Below, piece by piece: positions 18,456-26,696 of a DNA stretch of 64,000 bases (positions within the stretch are counted from its first letter, which is position 1; every line of letters starts with the position of its first letter). The position numbers and the translations under genes are program-made. Where the stretch lies: assembly GCA_947458745.1 (NCBI GenBank), contig CANGYQ010000004.1:310001-374000 (forward strand), written 5' to 3'. Source of the stretch: Bryobacteraceae bacterium. Its GTDB lineage: Bacteria > Acidobacteriota > Terriglobia > Bryobacterales > Bryobacteraceae. The notes under the pieces were generated by a model. That model made no database searches. It saw nothing but the letters and a program-made list of their open reading frames with translations, and was not told the origin of the DNA.

Positions 18456-19883
18456 CTATCGGGGGGCCATCAAAACGGCAGCTTCATCCGCACTCAGGGT
18501 CCGCCAGCCGCGCGTTTCCAGCGCCGCCCGCAGTGGCGCATCCTTGGGAACCAGGGCATGACTGAACTTCCAGGAATCAAACAGTGCCTGCCATCCTGGC
18601 CGGACCTCCACCATGCGGATGTAGTCCTTCATGAAGTCCACCCCATAAAAATCGCTCCGCCCATCAAAAAACACGGGCTGCATCCCGGCGGACCGGTAGA
18701 TCAGGTACCCGCCAAACTTGTCTGGCGCAAACAGCCGGGCACCAGCGGGGATGGCTGCGGCCGCCTTCACCGGAAACTCCGATTCCGCAAACCCGGCGCT
18801 ACCGGCGACGCCGTGGGCGATCAGCAGTGCGGGTACCATCACCCAGGCCCCGCCCAACCGACGGTCGATCACGCGAAGATTGTCCGAGTAGCGGAAGAAG
18901 CTCTCCCAACGCGGGTAGGCTCGCCGAATCCAGATGCTGATGGAGGCCACCGCCAGCGGCATCACCGAAACCGCCATCACCGGCAGCCCGCGCGCAGAGC
19001 GCAACGCAATCAGCCAGAACAGTCCGATCAGCAGTGCCCATTCAAACCGCTTCTCCACCAGGGCCAGCACCGCACCGATGCCGCACAACGCAAAGCACAG
19101 CACGATCTGCGCCGTGCCCTCCAGTTGAAAGTTGAACGTTTGGAATTCGCCGATGCGGCGCAGCAGTTCGCCATTCAGCAGGTAAGCCAACACATGCTGG
19201 TGCTCTTCGATGCCGTATGGATTCATAACGGTACCCAAAGCGGCCAAGCCGGCCGCCAGCCAGTACCGGCCGCCCCGAAACAGGGCATACACCGCAAACA
19301 CCACCGGCCCCAGAAAGAAACTGGCGTGCACATTGGCCCACGCGGCGCCAAACAGGAAAGCCCAGCCCGGACGCGCCGCCCCCCGCTCACACCACAGGAT
19401 CAAACCCAGCAGCAATAGCCAGCCCAGGACGTGGGGACGGGCCAACCAATGCAGGTTGGCGGTAGAGAACATCAAGGGAATACTTAACAGCGCGGGTAGA
19501 AAACCAGCTCCGGCCTGGAATTGCAATGTCAGCCACAACCAGGTAACCGCCGCCAGCGCCGTCCCGTAAAGCAAGGCGACGCCCCGCAAACCGGACATCC
19601 GGTGAGCGGCCCCCATCAGCACGTCGGCTCCCCATTCCCAGGCAAACCAGGGACGGCCGGCGCGCGAAAAAGAGTAGGGGTCGACATAGGGAAGCTGCCC
19701 GGTAGACAAAATCCGTTCCCCGGTCCGGATGTGCCAGCCCGCGTCAGAATCGCGGAAAAGCTTGTGCGCCCCGTCGAACAGGGTGAAACACCACACCAGC
19801 GTCAGCGCGGCCATCAGCCAGCGGACATTCGGAATCAGGCGAGCCGGGAAACCGGAAATCGCTTTAGGCGCCCGTGGCGCCAA
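18456..19883 (-). CDS. Polytopic membrane protein in the Tad operon, GT-C glycosyltransferase-like
   Basis: A protein of up to 475 residues with about ten hydrophobic segments, not a known Tad core component. The first predicted periplasmic loop carries FRDSDAGWHIRTGE and then PYSFSRAGRPWFAWEWG. An acidic DxD-like motif plus conserved aromatic residues in this loop is what GT-C glycosyltransferases show, so a lipid-linked sugar transferase acting on exported protein is possible. The C-terminal 120 residues are soluble (YFYRSAG-type YLIYRSAGMQPVFFDGRSD). TTG at 19883 overlaps the flp end by 20 bp; ATG at 19814 is an alternative start. Located between flp and cpaB. The function is an inference from topology and one motif. 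Confidence 0.7.
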   Translation of the reverse strand: MAPRAPKAISGFPARLIPNVRWLMAALTLVWCFTLFDGAHKLFRDSDAGWHIRTGERILSTGQLPYVDPYSFSRAGRPWFAWEWGADVLMGAAHRMSGLRGVALLYGTALAAVTWLWLTLQFQAGAGFLPALLSIPLMFSTANLHWLARPHVLGWLLLLGLILWCERGAARPGWAFLFGAAWANVHASFFLGPVVFAVYALFRGGRYWLAAGLAALGTVMNPYGIEEHQHVLAYLLNGELLRRIGEFQTFNFQLEGTAQIVLCFALCGIGAVLALVEKRFEWALLIGLFWLIALRSARGLPVMAVSVMPLAVASISIWIRRAYPRWESFFRYSDNLRVIDRRLGGAWVMVPALLIAHGVAGSAGFAESEFPVKAAAAIPAGARLFAPDKFGGYLIYRSAGMQPVFFDGRSDFYGVDFMKDYIRMVEVRPGWQALFDSWKFSHALVPKDAPLRAALETRGWRTLSADEAAVLMAPR

Positions 19884-20070
19884 TCGAGGTCAAGCCCTGC
19901 GTGATGCTGGAATAAAGGCTCACGACAGCGGTGGTCAACTGATTCACCGTCGTGATCAGCGCCAAGCCGACCGCGGCGACGATGAGCGCGTATTCCACCA
20001 GGTCCTGGCCATCTTCCTCGCGAGCAAAACGCTGTAGGAGGTTGGCGGCGTATTGAAGGAGCATGTTCAT
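19864..20070 (-). CDS. flp: Flp-family type IVb pilin
   Basis: A 68-residue major pilin of the Tad pilus. It has a short charged leader (RFAREEDG) with the processing site after G21. The mature protein begins QDLVEYALIVAAVGLALI, with Glu at +5 and Tyr at +6, the Flp signature. A short Ser/Thr-rich C-terminal region (about 25 residues) follows. The start is ATG at 20070, supported by GGAAAGGG 10-17 nt upstream; reading further upstream only enters the TadD-like gene. It lies 25 bp after the TadD-like gene. Confidence 0.96.
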   Translation of the reverse strand: MNMLLQYAANLLQRFAREEDGQDLVEYALIVAAVGLALITTVNQLTTAVVSLYSSITQGLTSIGATGA

Positions 20071-20095
20071 ATTTTGATTACCCTTTCCAACAAAG

Positions 20096-21109
20096 TTAGC
20101 GGTCTGGCTGCCTGACGGCAACCGCACGAGTACTAGAGCGGCGGCCCGCCCGTCCGGCCACCGCTGAACGGCCCGGGGCGTCTTCCTGCCGCACCCACCA
20201 GCGGCGCAGCGAGCGCCCCCAGCGGGACCACAGCCCGGGCTTCGAGGATAGCTCAAATGTGGCCGGTTTGCCGTCCAGTTCGGAGACCAATTTCAAATTG
20301 TGCATCGCCTCCGGCAGCGGTATCCCGCCGGTTAGGGCAGCTTGCAATTCCTGGCGGGCTTCGGCATACTTACCCTGCTCGATCAGCGCCGCGGCCAGGT
20401 TATTGTGGGCCGTCGCCGGGCCGGCAATCGATTCCCAGTGCAGCAAAGCCTCCCTGGGATTGTCGGCTGCCAGCGCCTGGGCCAGATTGCCGCGGGCCAC
20501 CTCTGAGCGTGGCCGCAGCGCCAAGGCTGCGCGAAACTCGGCAATGGCCGCCGCCGGACGCCCCTGCAGCATCAGGTTATAGCCCAGATTGTTATGCAGA
20601 GCATCATCTTGCGGGCTCAATTCCAGCGCCGCGCGGTGGGACCGTTCCGCCGCTTCATACCTTTCCAGCTCATCCTGCACAATGCCCAACAGGGCGCTGA
20701 TCGCGACCGTCTGGGCCGGGGCGCCAGCCAGAACCTTCTCGGCCTCGGCTGGCAGGTTCAACCGGCGAAGACTCTGCGCCGCCCCCAACCGCGCGGCCAC
20801 ATCCTGGGGATGGTGCGCCAAAGCCAGCCGGTAATGTTCCAGCGCCAAATCGGGCATCTGGAGCGACTCAAAGTGACGCGCCAGTTGCAGTCGTGTTTCA
20901 AGGCTCTCCGGTTGAGTGGCCATCCGCCGCTGCCATTCGCGTACCTGAAGGTCACCGTCGCCGGCGTCAATGGCGTTGTTCACCTGGCGTTGGAAGGTAG
21001 TCGTGCCCACCGGGCGCGGCACCCAGGCCTGGGTGGACCGGCGGGCACAGCCCGTTACCGTCACCAGCACCAGCACACCCAGCCCGACCGCCATACGCAA
21101 ACCGGTCAT
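20096..21109 (-). CDS. tadD: TadD-like tetratricopeptide lipoprotein
   Basis: A 337-residue protein with a lipoprotein signal (LVLVTVTGC, lipidated Cys at about 21) and repeated TPR helices from about residue 65 to 275 (for example LALEHYRLALAHHPQDVAAR and DALHNNLGYNLMLQGRPAAA). In Tad systems TadD is a pilotin-like TPR lipoprotein for secretin assembly. The C-terminus is rich in Arg and Trp and may bind acidic surfaces or lipid. The ATG overlaps the DUF192 stop by 4 bp. Confidence 0.88.
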   Translation of the reverse strand: MTGLRMAVGLGVLVLVTVTGCARRSTQAWVPRPVGTTTFQRQVNNAIDAGDGDLQVREWQRRMATQPESLETRLQLARHFESLQMPDLALEHYRLALAHHPQDVAARLGAAQSLRRLNLPAEAEKVLAGAPAQTVAISALLGIVQDELERYEAAERSHRAALELSPQDDALHNNLGYNLMLQGRPAAAIAEFRAALALRPRSEVARGNLAQALAADNPREALLHWESIAGPATAHNNLAAALIEQGKYAEARQELQAALTGGIPLPEAMHNLKLVSELDGKPATFELSSKPGLWSRWGRSLRRWWVRQEDAPGRSAVAGRAGRRSSTRAVAVRQPDR

Positions 21110-21507
21110 GACAGTTTTTCAAACTCCAACTGATCACCCGGGGCAGTCCCCGTTTGCGCGGCCGTTCCCGCCGGCAACTCCAGCACCGAATGAGCCCAAA
21201 GCAGCAGGCTCATTCTCCGTCGCGGCATTGAGTGGCGAATCTTCAGCACTTGTTTTTTCTTGTTCAAAAACAAAACGTCGATGTCGAACTTCATCCCAAA
21301 CGTATGAACCGCCTCACAAGGCACAATCCACAATCCATCCCCTGGGTCCAGCCGGTCGTGCTGCAAGAGACCCGTCCGGCGCAGTCGGCTGGTGTTGGCC
21401 ACCGCAGCCCGGTCCGCCAATAAAATTCCCCGGGTCTGGTTAAGCACCCGAATCCGTCGCGTATCCGTGGAACCCGGACTTGAGGAAATTGTTGCGCCTC
21501 CAACCAC
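21106..21507 (-). CDS. DUF192 domain protein
   Basis: A 133-residue protein covering one DUF192 domain, with the family blocks LADRAAVANTSRLRRTGLLQ, DGLWIVPCEAVHTFGMKFDIDVLFL and VLELPAGTA. The function of the family is not established. There is no clear signal peptide, whereas many relatives are exported. The start is GTG at 21507 with a poor ribosome-binding site. It is the first gene of the Tad operon and overlaps the TadD-like gene by 4 bp. DUF192 genes occur near Tad genes in several genomes from memory, so a role in pilus biogenesis is possible. Confidence 0.9.
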   Translation of the reverse strand: MVGGATISSSPGSTDTRRIRVLNQTRGILLADRAAVANTSRLRRTGLLQHDRLDPGDGLWIVPCEAVHTFGMKFDIDVLFLNKKKQVLKIRHSMPRRRMSLLLWAHSVLELPAGTAAQTGTAPGDQLEFEKLS

Positions 21508-21568
21508 AAGATGATGAGAGAGGGCAAAACTTCCGCCCCGGTTCAGGGTTTAGACTAACTTACTGAGC
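21508..21568. promoter_or_regulatory. Divergent promoter region, Tad operon / secreted propeller gene
   Basis: This 61-bp gap separates the first gene of the Tad operon (minus strand) from the propeller protein gene (plus strand), so promoters for both directions should lie here or inside the 5' coding ends. It contains a relatively AT-rich stretch (GTTTAGACTAACTTACTGAG) before the plus-strand ATG. I cannot assign -35 and -10 boxes with confidence. Confidence 0.35.
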
Positions 21569-24499
21569 ATGCGTTTGCAACGGTTGAAGATCCTCGTCCG
21601 CGGTGTCGCCGCGATAGCGTGCGCGACGACCGCCTGGTCGCAAAGCATTACTACCGGAGCGGTGTTTGGTGACACCGTGGAACTGGGCGGGACGCCGTCC
21701 GATATTGTCGTTGACGAACTGCGGGGCCGCCTTTATCTGGTGAACTCCAATGCCAATCGGGTGGACCTTTATGACTACCGGCTGAAGAAAGTGACCGGTT
21801 CAATTCCGGTGGGCAGCTTCCCGATTGGGGCCGCCCTGTCACCCGACGGTGCCCGGCTCTATGTCACCAACACGCAGGCCTCCTCGCTAGCCGTGATCGA
21901 ACTGGGGGCCGACCGCGTGATGGAGTTTGTCAGCTTGCCGGCCAAGCCGGAAGGCGTGGCCGTAGGCAACGATGGCCGCGTGCTGATCACGACGCAAGGC
22001 ACCGGGGTCAACAACACCACCAACACGTTGCTGCTCTATGACCCCCGCCAGAGCGCCGCGCAACAGATCTACGTGGTGCCCTCTCCACCGGCGCTGTCAA
22101 CGCCCAACCCGCTGCCCGCCGTTTTTGTGGGCCGCCCCGCCACCGCATTCCCCGGCCGCCTGCTGACCACGCCCGATGGCAATTTCATCATTGGCATGGT
22201 GGCCATCAACCAGACCACCAACGGCGCTTCCACCACCCTGTTCGTTTATGAAGTGGCTTCTGGCACGGTATTGCGCAACCGCATTGTCACGGGTCAATCG
22301 ACGGTGCTGTCGATTTCTCCCGATGGTGGACGCTTCATGGCGGGTTCCACGCAGTACGACACGGCTACCTTGACCGTCAATGCTCAGGTGAGTGTGGCCA
22401 ACATGCCGTTCTTCTTGAACAGTACTTTCAGCCAGGGCATCAACCTGCAGTTCAACTTTGGGGGCAGTGCCTTCACGCCCAACGGCGCCACCCTCTACAG
22501 TGCCTTCAACAATGCGGCCAATGGTGTCCGCGCCACGTCGTCAACACTGTTTGTGTCCAACCCGCGGCATCTCTACACGCCGCTGGGCATCCGCCTGCCG
22601 GAAAGTGTTCTGGGCCGCATGGTGATCACCGCTGATGGCACGCAATTGTTCGCGCTATCGGAATCCGGCTTGCTGGACCTGCCAGTGTCGACGCTTTATG
22701 ACTACCCGATCATCCAGCCGGATTCGACCACGGTGTTTATGGCGGTGGACGATTGCAACCGTGGCCTGGCCCGCTCAACTGTCCGGATCGGCAATGCGGG
22801 CAAAGGGAAACTCACCTATGCCGTGGGCAATCCCGGCAACGCTCTAACGGCGGAAGTCAGCAGCGGCGTCGCGCCCTCCAACATCCGCTTCACGATGGAG
22901 CCCGGACGCACCAATGTCGTGCGTCAGGCGGGCACCAACCTTTACACGGGTGGCGCAAACAACCAGGGGGGCCCGGTGAACATCTTCCTGTCATCGCCGG
23001 AAGCGATCAACCTGCCCCCGGTGATCCGGTTGTTCATGAATTTTCGGGATAGTGTTCAGCGCGGGCTGGTTTTCCCGATCCCCACCTCGCTCCAGAACAA
23101 CGGCTTGGTCACCGGCGAAGGGATCTTTGACCTGGTGCTCGATGAGGCCCGGGGCCGGCTGTATCTCACCAATTCCGGGCTCAACCGGATCGAGGTGTTT
23201 GACCGGCGCAGGCTAAAGTGGCTGGATCCGATTGAGGTGGGCCAGTTACCGCACCAGATGGCGATGTCGCTGGATGGCTCGCAACTCTATGTCGGCAACA
23301 CGGGCGGCGAATCGATCCAGGTGGTGGATCTGGAAACGATGCGAGTGACCGGCAATATTGAGTTTCCGCCGATTCCGCGCAACGGCCAACAGGGTACGCT
23401 GCGGCCGGTGGCGATGGCCATGGGCCTGTCTGGCTTACAGTTTGTGATGGCCACCAGCATGGGCCAGGGTGCCGCCGGATCCTTCTGGAAGCTGGTGGGC
23501 AATACGGCAGTACCGCGGACGACGGTGAACAACTTTCCGCCCGCCTCCACCACCGGCCCGCACTTTCTGGCCGCTACGCCGGGTGGTGAGCAGATTGTCG
23601 CGCTGACCACCAACGCCAATGGCACGGCCTATCTCTACGACGCCTTGGCCGACTCGTTCGTCAACACGCGACAGGTATGGAATCAGGCCCCGCAAAGCTA
23701 CTATGCGCCGCTGGCCGCCGCCGCCAATGGCAGCTACTTCCTAGCCGGCGGCATGATCCTGAGCTCGGCTCTTTCGCCCGTGGGTGGAGCCGAGCGCCCC
23801 GGCACCACCTTGCTCACACCCGGGCTGCCGGGACAGCCTCCGGTGCAGAACACTGTCAGCGCAGGCTTGCGCAACGTCGCCGCCGCCGCACCGCTGAACC
23901 AGAACAGCTTTATCCGCATGACCACGCCGGTGCGGCAGAACATCACCGCCGCCACGCGCGATGAAGCCCGTACGACGCTGGAACGTGTCGACGTCCGCAC
24001 GCAATCAGAGCAGGTGGCCGCCATCATTCCGGAGAACCCCGCCAACAATGTCTTCGGAGCCAACCGGTCCAACGTCCCGTCCCGCCAGATGGTGGTGGAC
24101 GCGGCGGGTACGGCTTATGTGGTGACGATTTCCGGCCTGGTGGTGACGCCGCTGACGCAAACCAACAGTTCCACGCAGCCCCGCATTCCGCTGGCCGCGC
24201 GCGGCGTGGTGAACTCCGTGGATGGCACGCAGAACTTCCGGCCGGGCTCGTTTGTGACCGTCAGCGGCATCAACCTGGCCGCCGCCTCCACTGCGGACAC
24301 GGTGCCGCTGCCGACGGTTCTGGGCGGCTCCTGTATTGTGCTCAACGATGTCGCCCTGCCGTTGCTGCAGACCGCCCCCGGACAGATTTCCGCGCAGATC
24401 CCCACCGACGTCCGGCCGGGGCTGAATGTGCTGCAGGTGCGGTCTCTCGCCAACGCGCAGCAGAGCGAACCGATCGTGGTCACCGTACAAAGGCCGTAG
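21569..24499 (+). CDS. Secreted YVTN-type beta-propeller protein with Solibacter C-terminal domain
   Basis: A 976-residue exported protein. It has a signal peptide (VAAIACATTAWSQ), an N-terminal propeller with YVTN-type repeats (GRLYLVNSNANRVDLYD, GARLYVTNTQASSLAVIEL), a central beta-rich region with an N-terminal type of immunoglobulin-like content, a second propeller block at about 510-600 (GRLYLTNSGLNRIEVFD, GSQLYVGNTGGESIQVVDL), and a C-terminal domain of about 85 residues like TIGR03437, which is restricted to solibacters (GSFVTVSGINLA, TAPGQISAQIPTDVRPG). It is probably a cell-surface or periplasmic binding protein. It stands alone on the plus strand. Confidence 0.85.
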   Translation: MRLQRLKILVRGVAAIACATTAWSQSITTGAVFGDTVELGGTPSDIVVDELRGRLYLVNSNANRVDLYDYRLKKVTGSIPVGSFPIGAALSPDGARLYVTNTQASSLAVIELGADRVMEFVSLPAKPEGVAVGNDGRVLITTQGTGVNNTTNTLLLYDPRQSAAQQIYVVPSPPALSTPNPLPAVFVGRPATAFPGRLLTTPDGNFIIGMVAINQTTNGASTTLFVYEVASGTVLRNRIVTGQSTVLSISPDGGRFMAGSTQYDTATLTVNAQVSVANMPFFLNSTFSQGINLQFNFGGSAFTPNGATLYSAFNNAANGVRATSSTLFVSNPRHLYTPLGIRLPESVLGRMVITADGTQLFALSESGLLDLPVSTLYDYPIIQPDSTTVFMAVDDCNRGLARSTVRIGNAGKGKLTYAVGNPGNALTAEVSSGVAPSNIRFTMEPGRTNVVRQAGTNLYTGGANNQGGPVNIFLSSPEAINLPPVIRLFMNFRDSVQRGLVFPIPTSLQNNGLVTGEGIFDLVLDEARGRLYLTNSGLNRIEVFDRRRLKWLDPIEVGQLPHQMAMSLDGSQLYVGNTGGESIQVVDLETMRVTGNIEFPPIPRNGQQGTLRPVAMAMGLSGLQFVMATSMGQGAAGSFWKLVGNTAVPRTTVNNFPPASTTGPHFLAATPGGEQIVALTTNANGTAYLYDALADSFVNTRQVWNQAPQSYYAPLAAAANGSYFLAGGMILSSALSPVGGAERPGTTLLTPGLPGQPPVQNTVSAGLRNVAAAAPLNQNSFIRMTTPVRQNITAATRDEARTTLERVDVRTQSEQVAAIIPENPANNVFGANRSNVPSRQMVVDAAGTAYVVTISGLVVTPLTQTNSSTQPRIPLAARGVVNSVDGTQNFRPGSFVTVSGINLAAASTADTVPLPTVLGGSCIVLNDVALPLLQTAPGQISAQIPTDVRPGLNVLQVRSLANAQQSEPIVVTVQRP

Positions 24500-24531
24500 T
24501 CGGGCAAACGGCGCCGGGAACGGCTGGTAGA

Positions 24532-24553
24532 CTGAAAGGGTAGCTCCTTTCAG
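24532..24553 (+). other. Hairpin between the propeller gene and rimO
   Basis: A perfect 8-bp stem, CTGAAAGG at 24532-24539 and CCTTTCAG at 24546-24553, with a 6-nt loop. It lies 33 nt after the propeller gene stop and about 45 nt before the rimO ATG. No T-run follows, so it is not a standard intrinsic terminator. It could be an attenuator or mRNA-stabilising structure in the rimO leader. Confidence 0.45.
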
Positions 24554-24598
24554 GGTGGTATCTCCAGTTTTGAATTCTCCGCAGGTACGTGTGTCCCG

Positions 24599-26008
24599 AT
24601 GAAAGTCGGTTTCGTCAGTCTCGGCTGCCCCAAGAATCTCGTCGATTCCGAAGTGATGATGGGCGAACTGGTCGCGCGCGGCCATGAACTTACCTCGCAA
24701 CCCGGCGACGCCGACGTGCTGGTGGTGAATACGTGCAGCTTCATCGACCCGGCCAAGCAGGAAAGCGTCGACACCATCCTGGAGATGGCCGAGTACAAGA
24801 AGACCGGCCGCGCGCAGAAGTTGATTGTCGCCGGATGTCTGGTGGAGCGCTACCGTGGCGAGATCCAGAAGGACATGCCGGAGGTGGACGCGCTGATCGG
24901 CACCAATGAACTGGACCGGATCGTCCCCCTGGTGGAAGGGTTTTCCCAAGAAGGTAGCGGGGCTGTTGAGCCGTACCTCTATCACGACCTGACGCCGCGC
25001 ATACTCTCCACGCCGCGCCACCATGCCTACATCAAGATTGCCGAGGGCTGCGACCATCCCTGCACCTTCTGCGTGATCCCGCAATATCGCGGAGCTCTGC
25101 GCTCCCGGCGGTTTGAAAGCGTCATGGCTGAGGCGACCCGCTTGTTCGGCCAAGGCATTCGCGAGTTGAACCTGATCGGCCAGGACACCACCAGCTACGG
25201 CGAAGATCTCGGTCTTCGGGACGGGCTAGCGTCTTTGCTGGAACGGCTGGCCAATATTGAAACGCCGCAACCGAAGTGGGTACGGTTTCTTTATGCGTAC
25301 CCCAACCGCATCACGGATAAGTTACTGGAAACGATTGCCGCTCACCAGTCGCTGGTGAAGTACATCGACATGCCGTTGCAGCATGCCTCCCGCAATGTAC
25401 TGAAGCGCATGAAGCGCGGCTCACACGGCGATGCCTTCCTCAAGCTGCTAGAGCGCGTGCGCCAGACCATCCCCGGCATCTCCATCCGCACCAGCTTTAT
25501 CGTGGGCTTCCCGGGTGAGACCGATGCTGACTTTGAAGAGCTTTGCCAGTTTGTCGAAGCGGCCAAGCTGGACCGGTTGGGCGTCTTCAAGTATTCCGAC
25601 GAAGATACGTCCAAGAGCTACGAATTGGACGGCAAGGTGGATGGCCGCACGATCGAGAATCGCCGCCGTAAGCTGATGGCCATCCAGCGCCGCGTCTCGG
25701 CCAAGCGGAACAAGTCGCTGGTGGGGCAGGAATTCACCGTGCTGGTGGAGGGGCCGTCGCCGGAAACCGAACTGTTGTGGGAAGCCCGGATGCCGGGCCA
25801 GGCACCGGAAATTGATGGGGTCGTCTACATCAACGATTTTGGCGATTCGACGCCGGAGCCCGGACAGTTCCGGCGGCTGCGCGTCACCGAGGCGCGCGAC
25901 TACGACCTGATTGGCGAACTGGTGGACCAGGGCGAACCGGCCCCCGTGCTGCCTCTTCCGTTGTTCCAGATTCTGCCGTCTCGGGCCTCGGCACTGCCGC
26001 ACCGGTAA
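24599..26008 (+). CDS. rimO: Ribosomal protein S12 methylthiotransferase RimO
   Basis: A radical SAM enzyme that methylthiolates an aspartate of ribosomal protein S12. The 469-residue product has an N-terminal MTTase (UPF0004) domain starting MKVGFVSLGCPKNLVDSE with three cluster cysteines, a central radical SAM domain with C151-x3-C155-x2-C158 (CDHPCTFC) and a C-terminal TRAM-like domain. About 25 residues after the TRAM domain are rich in Pro and Leu and have no family counterpart that I recognise. The Asp-containing block DMPLQHASRNVLKRMKRG is typical. The gene is followed by yacG after 17 bp. Confidence 0.96.
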   Translation: MKVGFVSLGCPKNLVDSEVMMGELVARGHELTSQPGDADVLVVNTCSFIDPAKQESVDTILEMAEYKKTGRAQKLIVAGCLVERYRGEIQKDMPEVDALIGTNELDRIVPLVEGFSQEGSGAVEPYLYHDLTPRILSTPRHHAYIKIAEGCDHPCTFCVIPQYRGALRSRRFESVMAEATRLFGQGIRELNLIGQDTTSYGEDLGLRDGLASLLERLANIETPQPKWVRFLYAYPNRITDKLLETIAAHQSLVKYIDMPLQHASRNVLKRMKRGSHGDAFLKLLERVRQTIPGISIRTSFIVGFPGETDADFEELCQFVEAAKLDRLGVFKYSDEDTSKSYELDGKVDGRTIENRRRKLMAIQRRVSAKRNKSLVGQEFTVLVEGPSPETELLWEARMPGQAPEIDGVVYINDFGDSTPEPGQFRRLRVTEARDYDLIGELVDQGEPAPVLPLPLFQILPSRASALPHR

Positions 26009-26025
26009 GCGGTATTCTCAAACCG

Positions 26026-26223
26026 ATGAAGAGCCCGGAACTGAAAGCCAAGTGCCCTATCTGCCGCCGTCTGGTGCCCGCCGGCGAGCCGGACTTCCCA
26101 TTCTGCGGCGCGCGGTGCCGTGAAGTGGATTTAGGCAAGTGGGCCACCGAAGAGTACCGGATTCCCGGCGAACCGGTCTACCTCTCCGATGGCGAGCGCA
26201 TGAGCCGGGACGACGGCGAGTGA
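26026..26223 (+). CDS. yacG: Zinc-ribbon protein YacG (DNA gyrase inhibitor family)
   Basis: A 65-residue protein with a four-cysteine zinc site, C10, C13, C27 and C31 (CPICRR, FPFCGARCREVDLGKWATE), exactly the YacG pattern. In E. coli YacG binds GyrB and inhibits gyrase. The typical YRIPGEP segment and an acidic tail follow. The stop overlaps the pgpA start (GTGA). Confidence 0.93.
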   Translation: MKSPELKAKCPICRRLVPAGEPDFPFCGARCREVDLGKWATEEYRIPGEPVYLSDGERMSRDDGE

Positions 26224-26678
26224 GAAGCCGGCTGGCGTTTTGGATCGCGACGGCGGGTGGCGCGGGATTGGTACCCAAGGGCCCGGGCACCGCGGGATCG
26301 CTGGTGGCAGTGGCCGCCTGCGCGCTGGGTGTACCGGCGCTACCGGCGGCGGTGCTGATGCTGTGGCCCAGCGTTTGGGCCTCGGAGGTGGTGGCGCGGG
26401 AGCGCAACCTGAAGGACCCGCAGCTCGTCGTCATTGATGAGGTGGTGGGCCAGTGGATCGCGCTGGCCGCGGCACCGTTTGGCTGGAAGCACGCCTTGGC
26501 CGCCTTTGTCCTGTTCCGGCTGTTCGACATTACCAAGCCGGGGCCCGTGCGGATGCTGGAGAAGCTGCCCGGCGGGTGGGGCATTGTGATGGATGATGTA
26601 GGGGCGGGGATATTGGCCGCGATGGTGCTGGTGACAGCCCGGTTTTTTGGTTTGTACGAGTGGTTGAATTTTTATTGA
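26220..26678 (+). CDS. pgpA: Phosphatidylglycerophosphatase A
   Basis: A 152-residue membrane phosphatase that dephosphorylates phosphatidylglycerophosphate in phospholipid synthesis. Conserved motifs are GLVPKGPGTAGSL near the N-terminus, VIDEVVGQWIAL in the middle and the catalytic segment FRLFDITKPGPV and DDVGAG at the end, with about four hydrophobic helices. The GTG at 26220 overlaps the yacG TGA and gives the family-typical N-terminus; reading upstream from 26139 only extends into yacG. Confidence 0.94.
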   Translation: MRSRLAFWIATAGGAGLVPKGPGTAGSLVAVAACALGVPALPAAVLMLWPSVWASEVVARERNLKDPQLVVIDEVVGQWIALAAAPFGWKHALAAFVLFRLFDITKPGPVRMLEKLPGGWGIVMDDVGAGILAAMVLVTARFFGLYEWLNFY

Positions 26679-26696
26679 GTGATGGCGCGGAAACAT

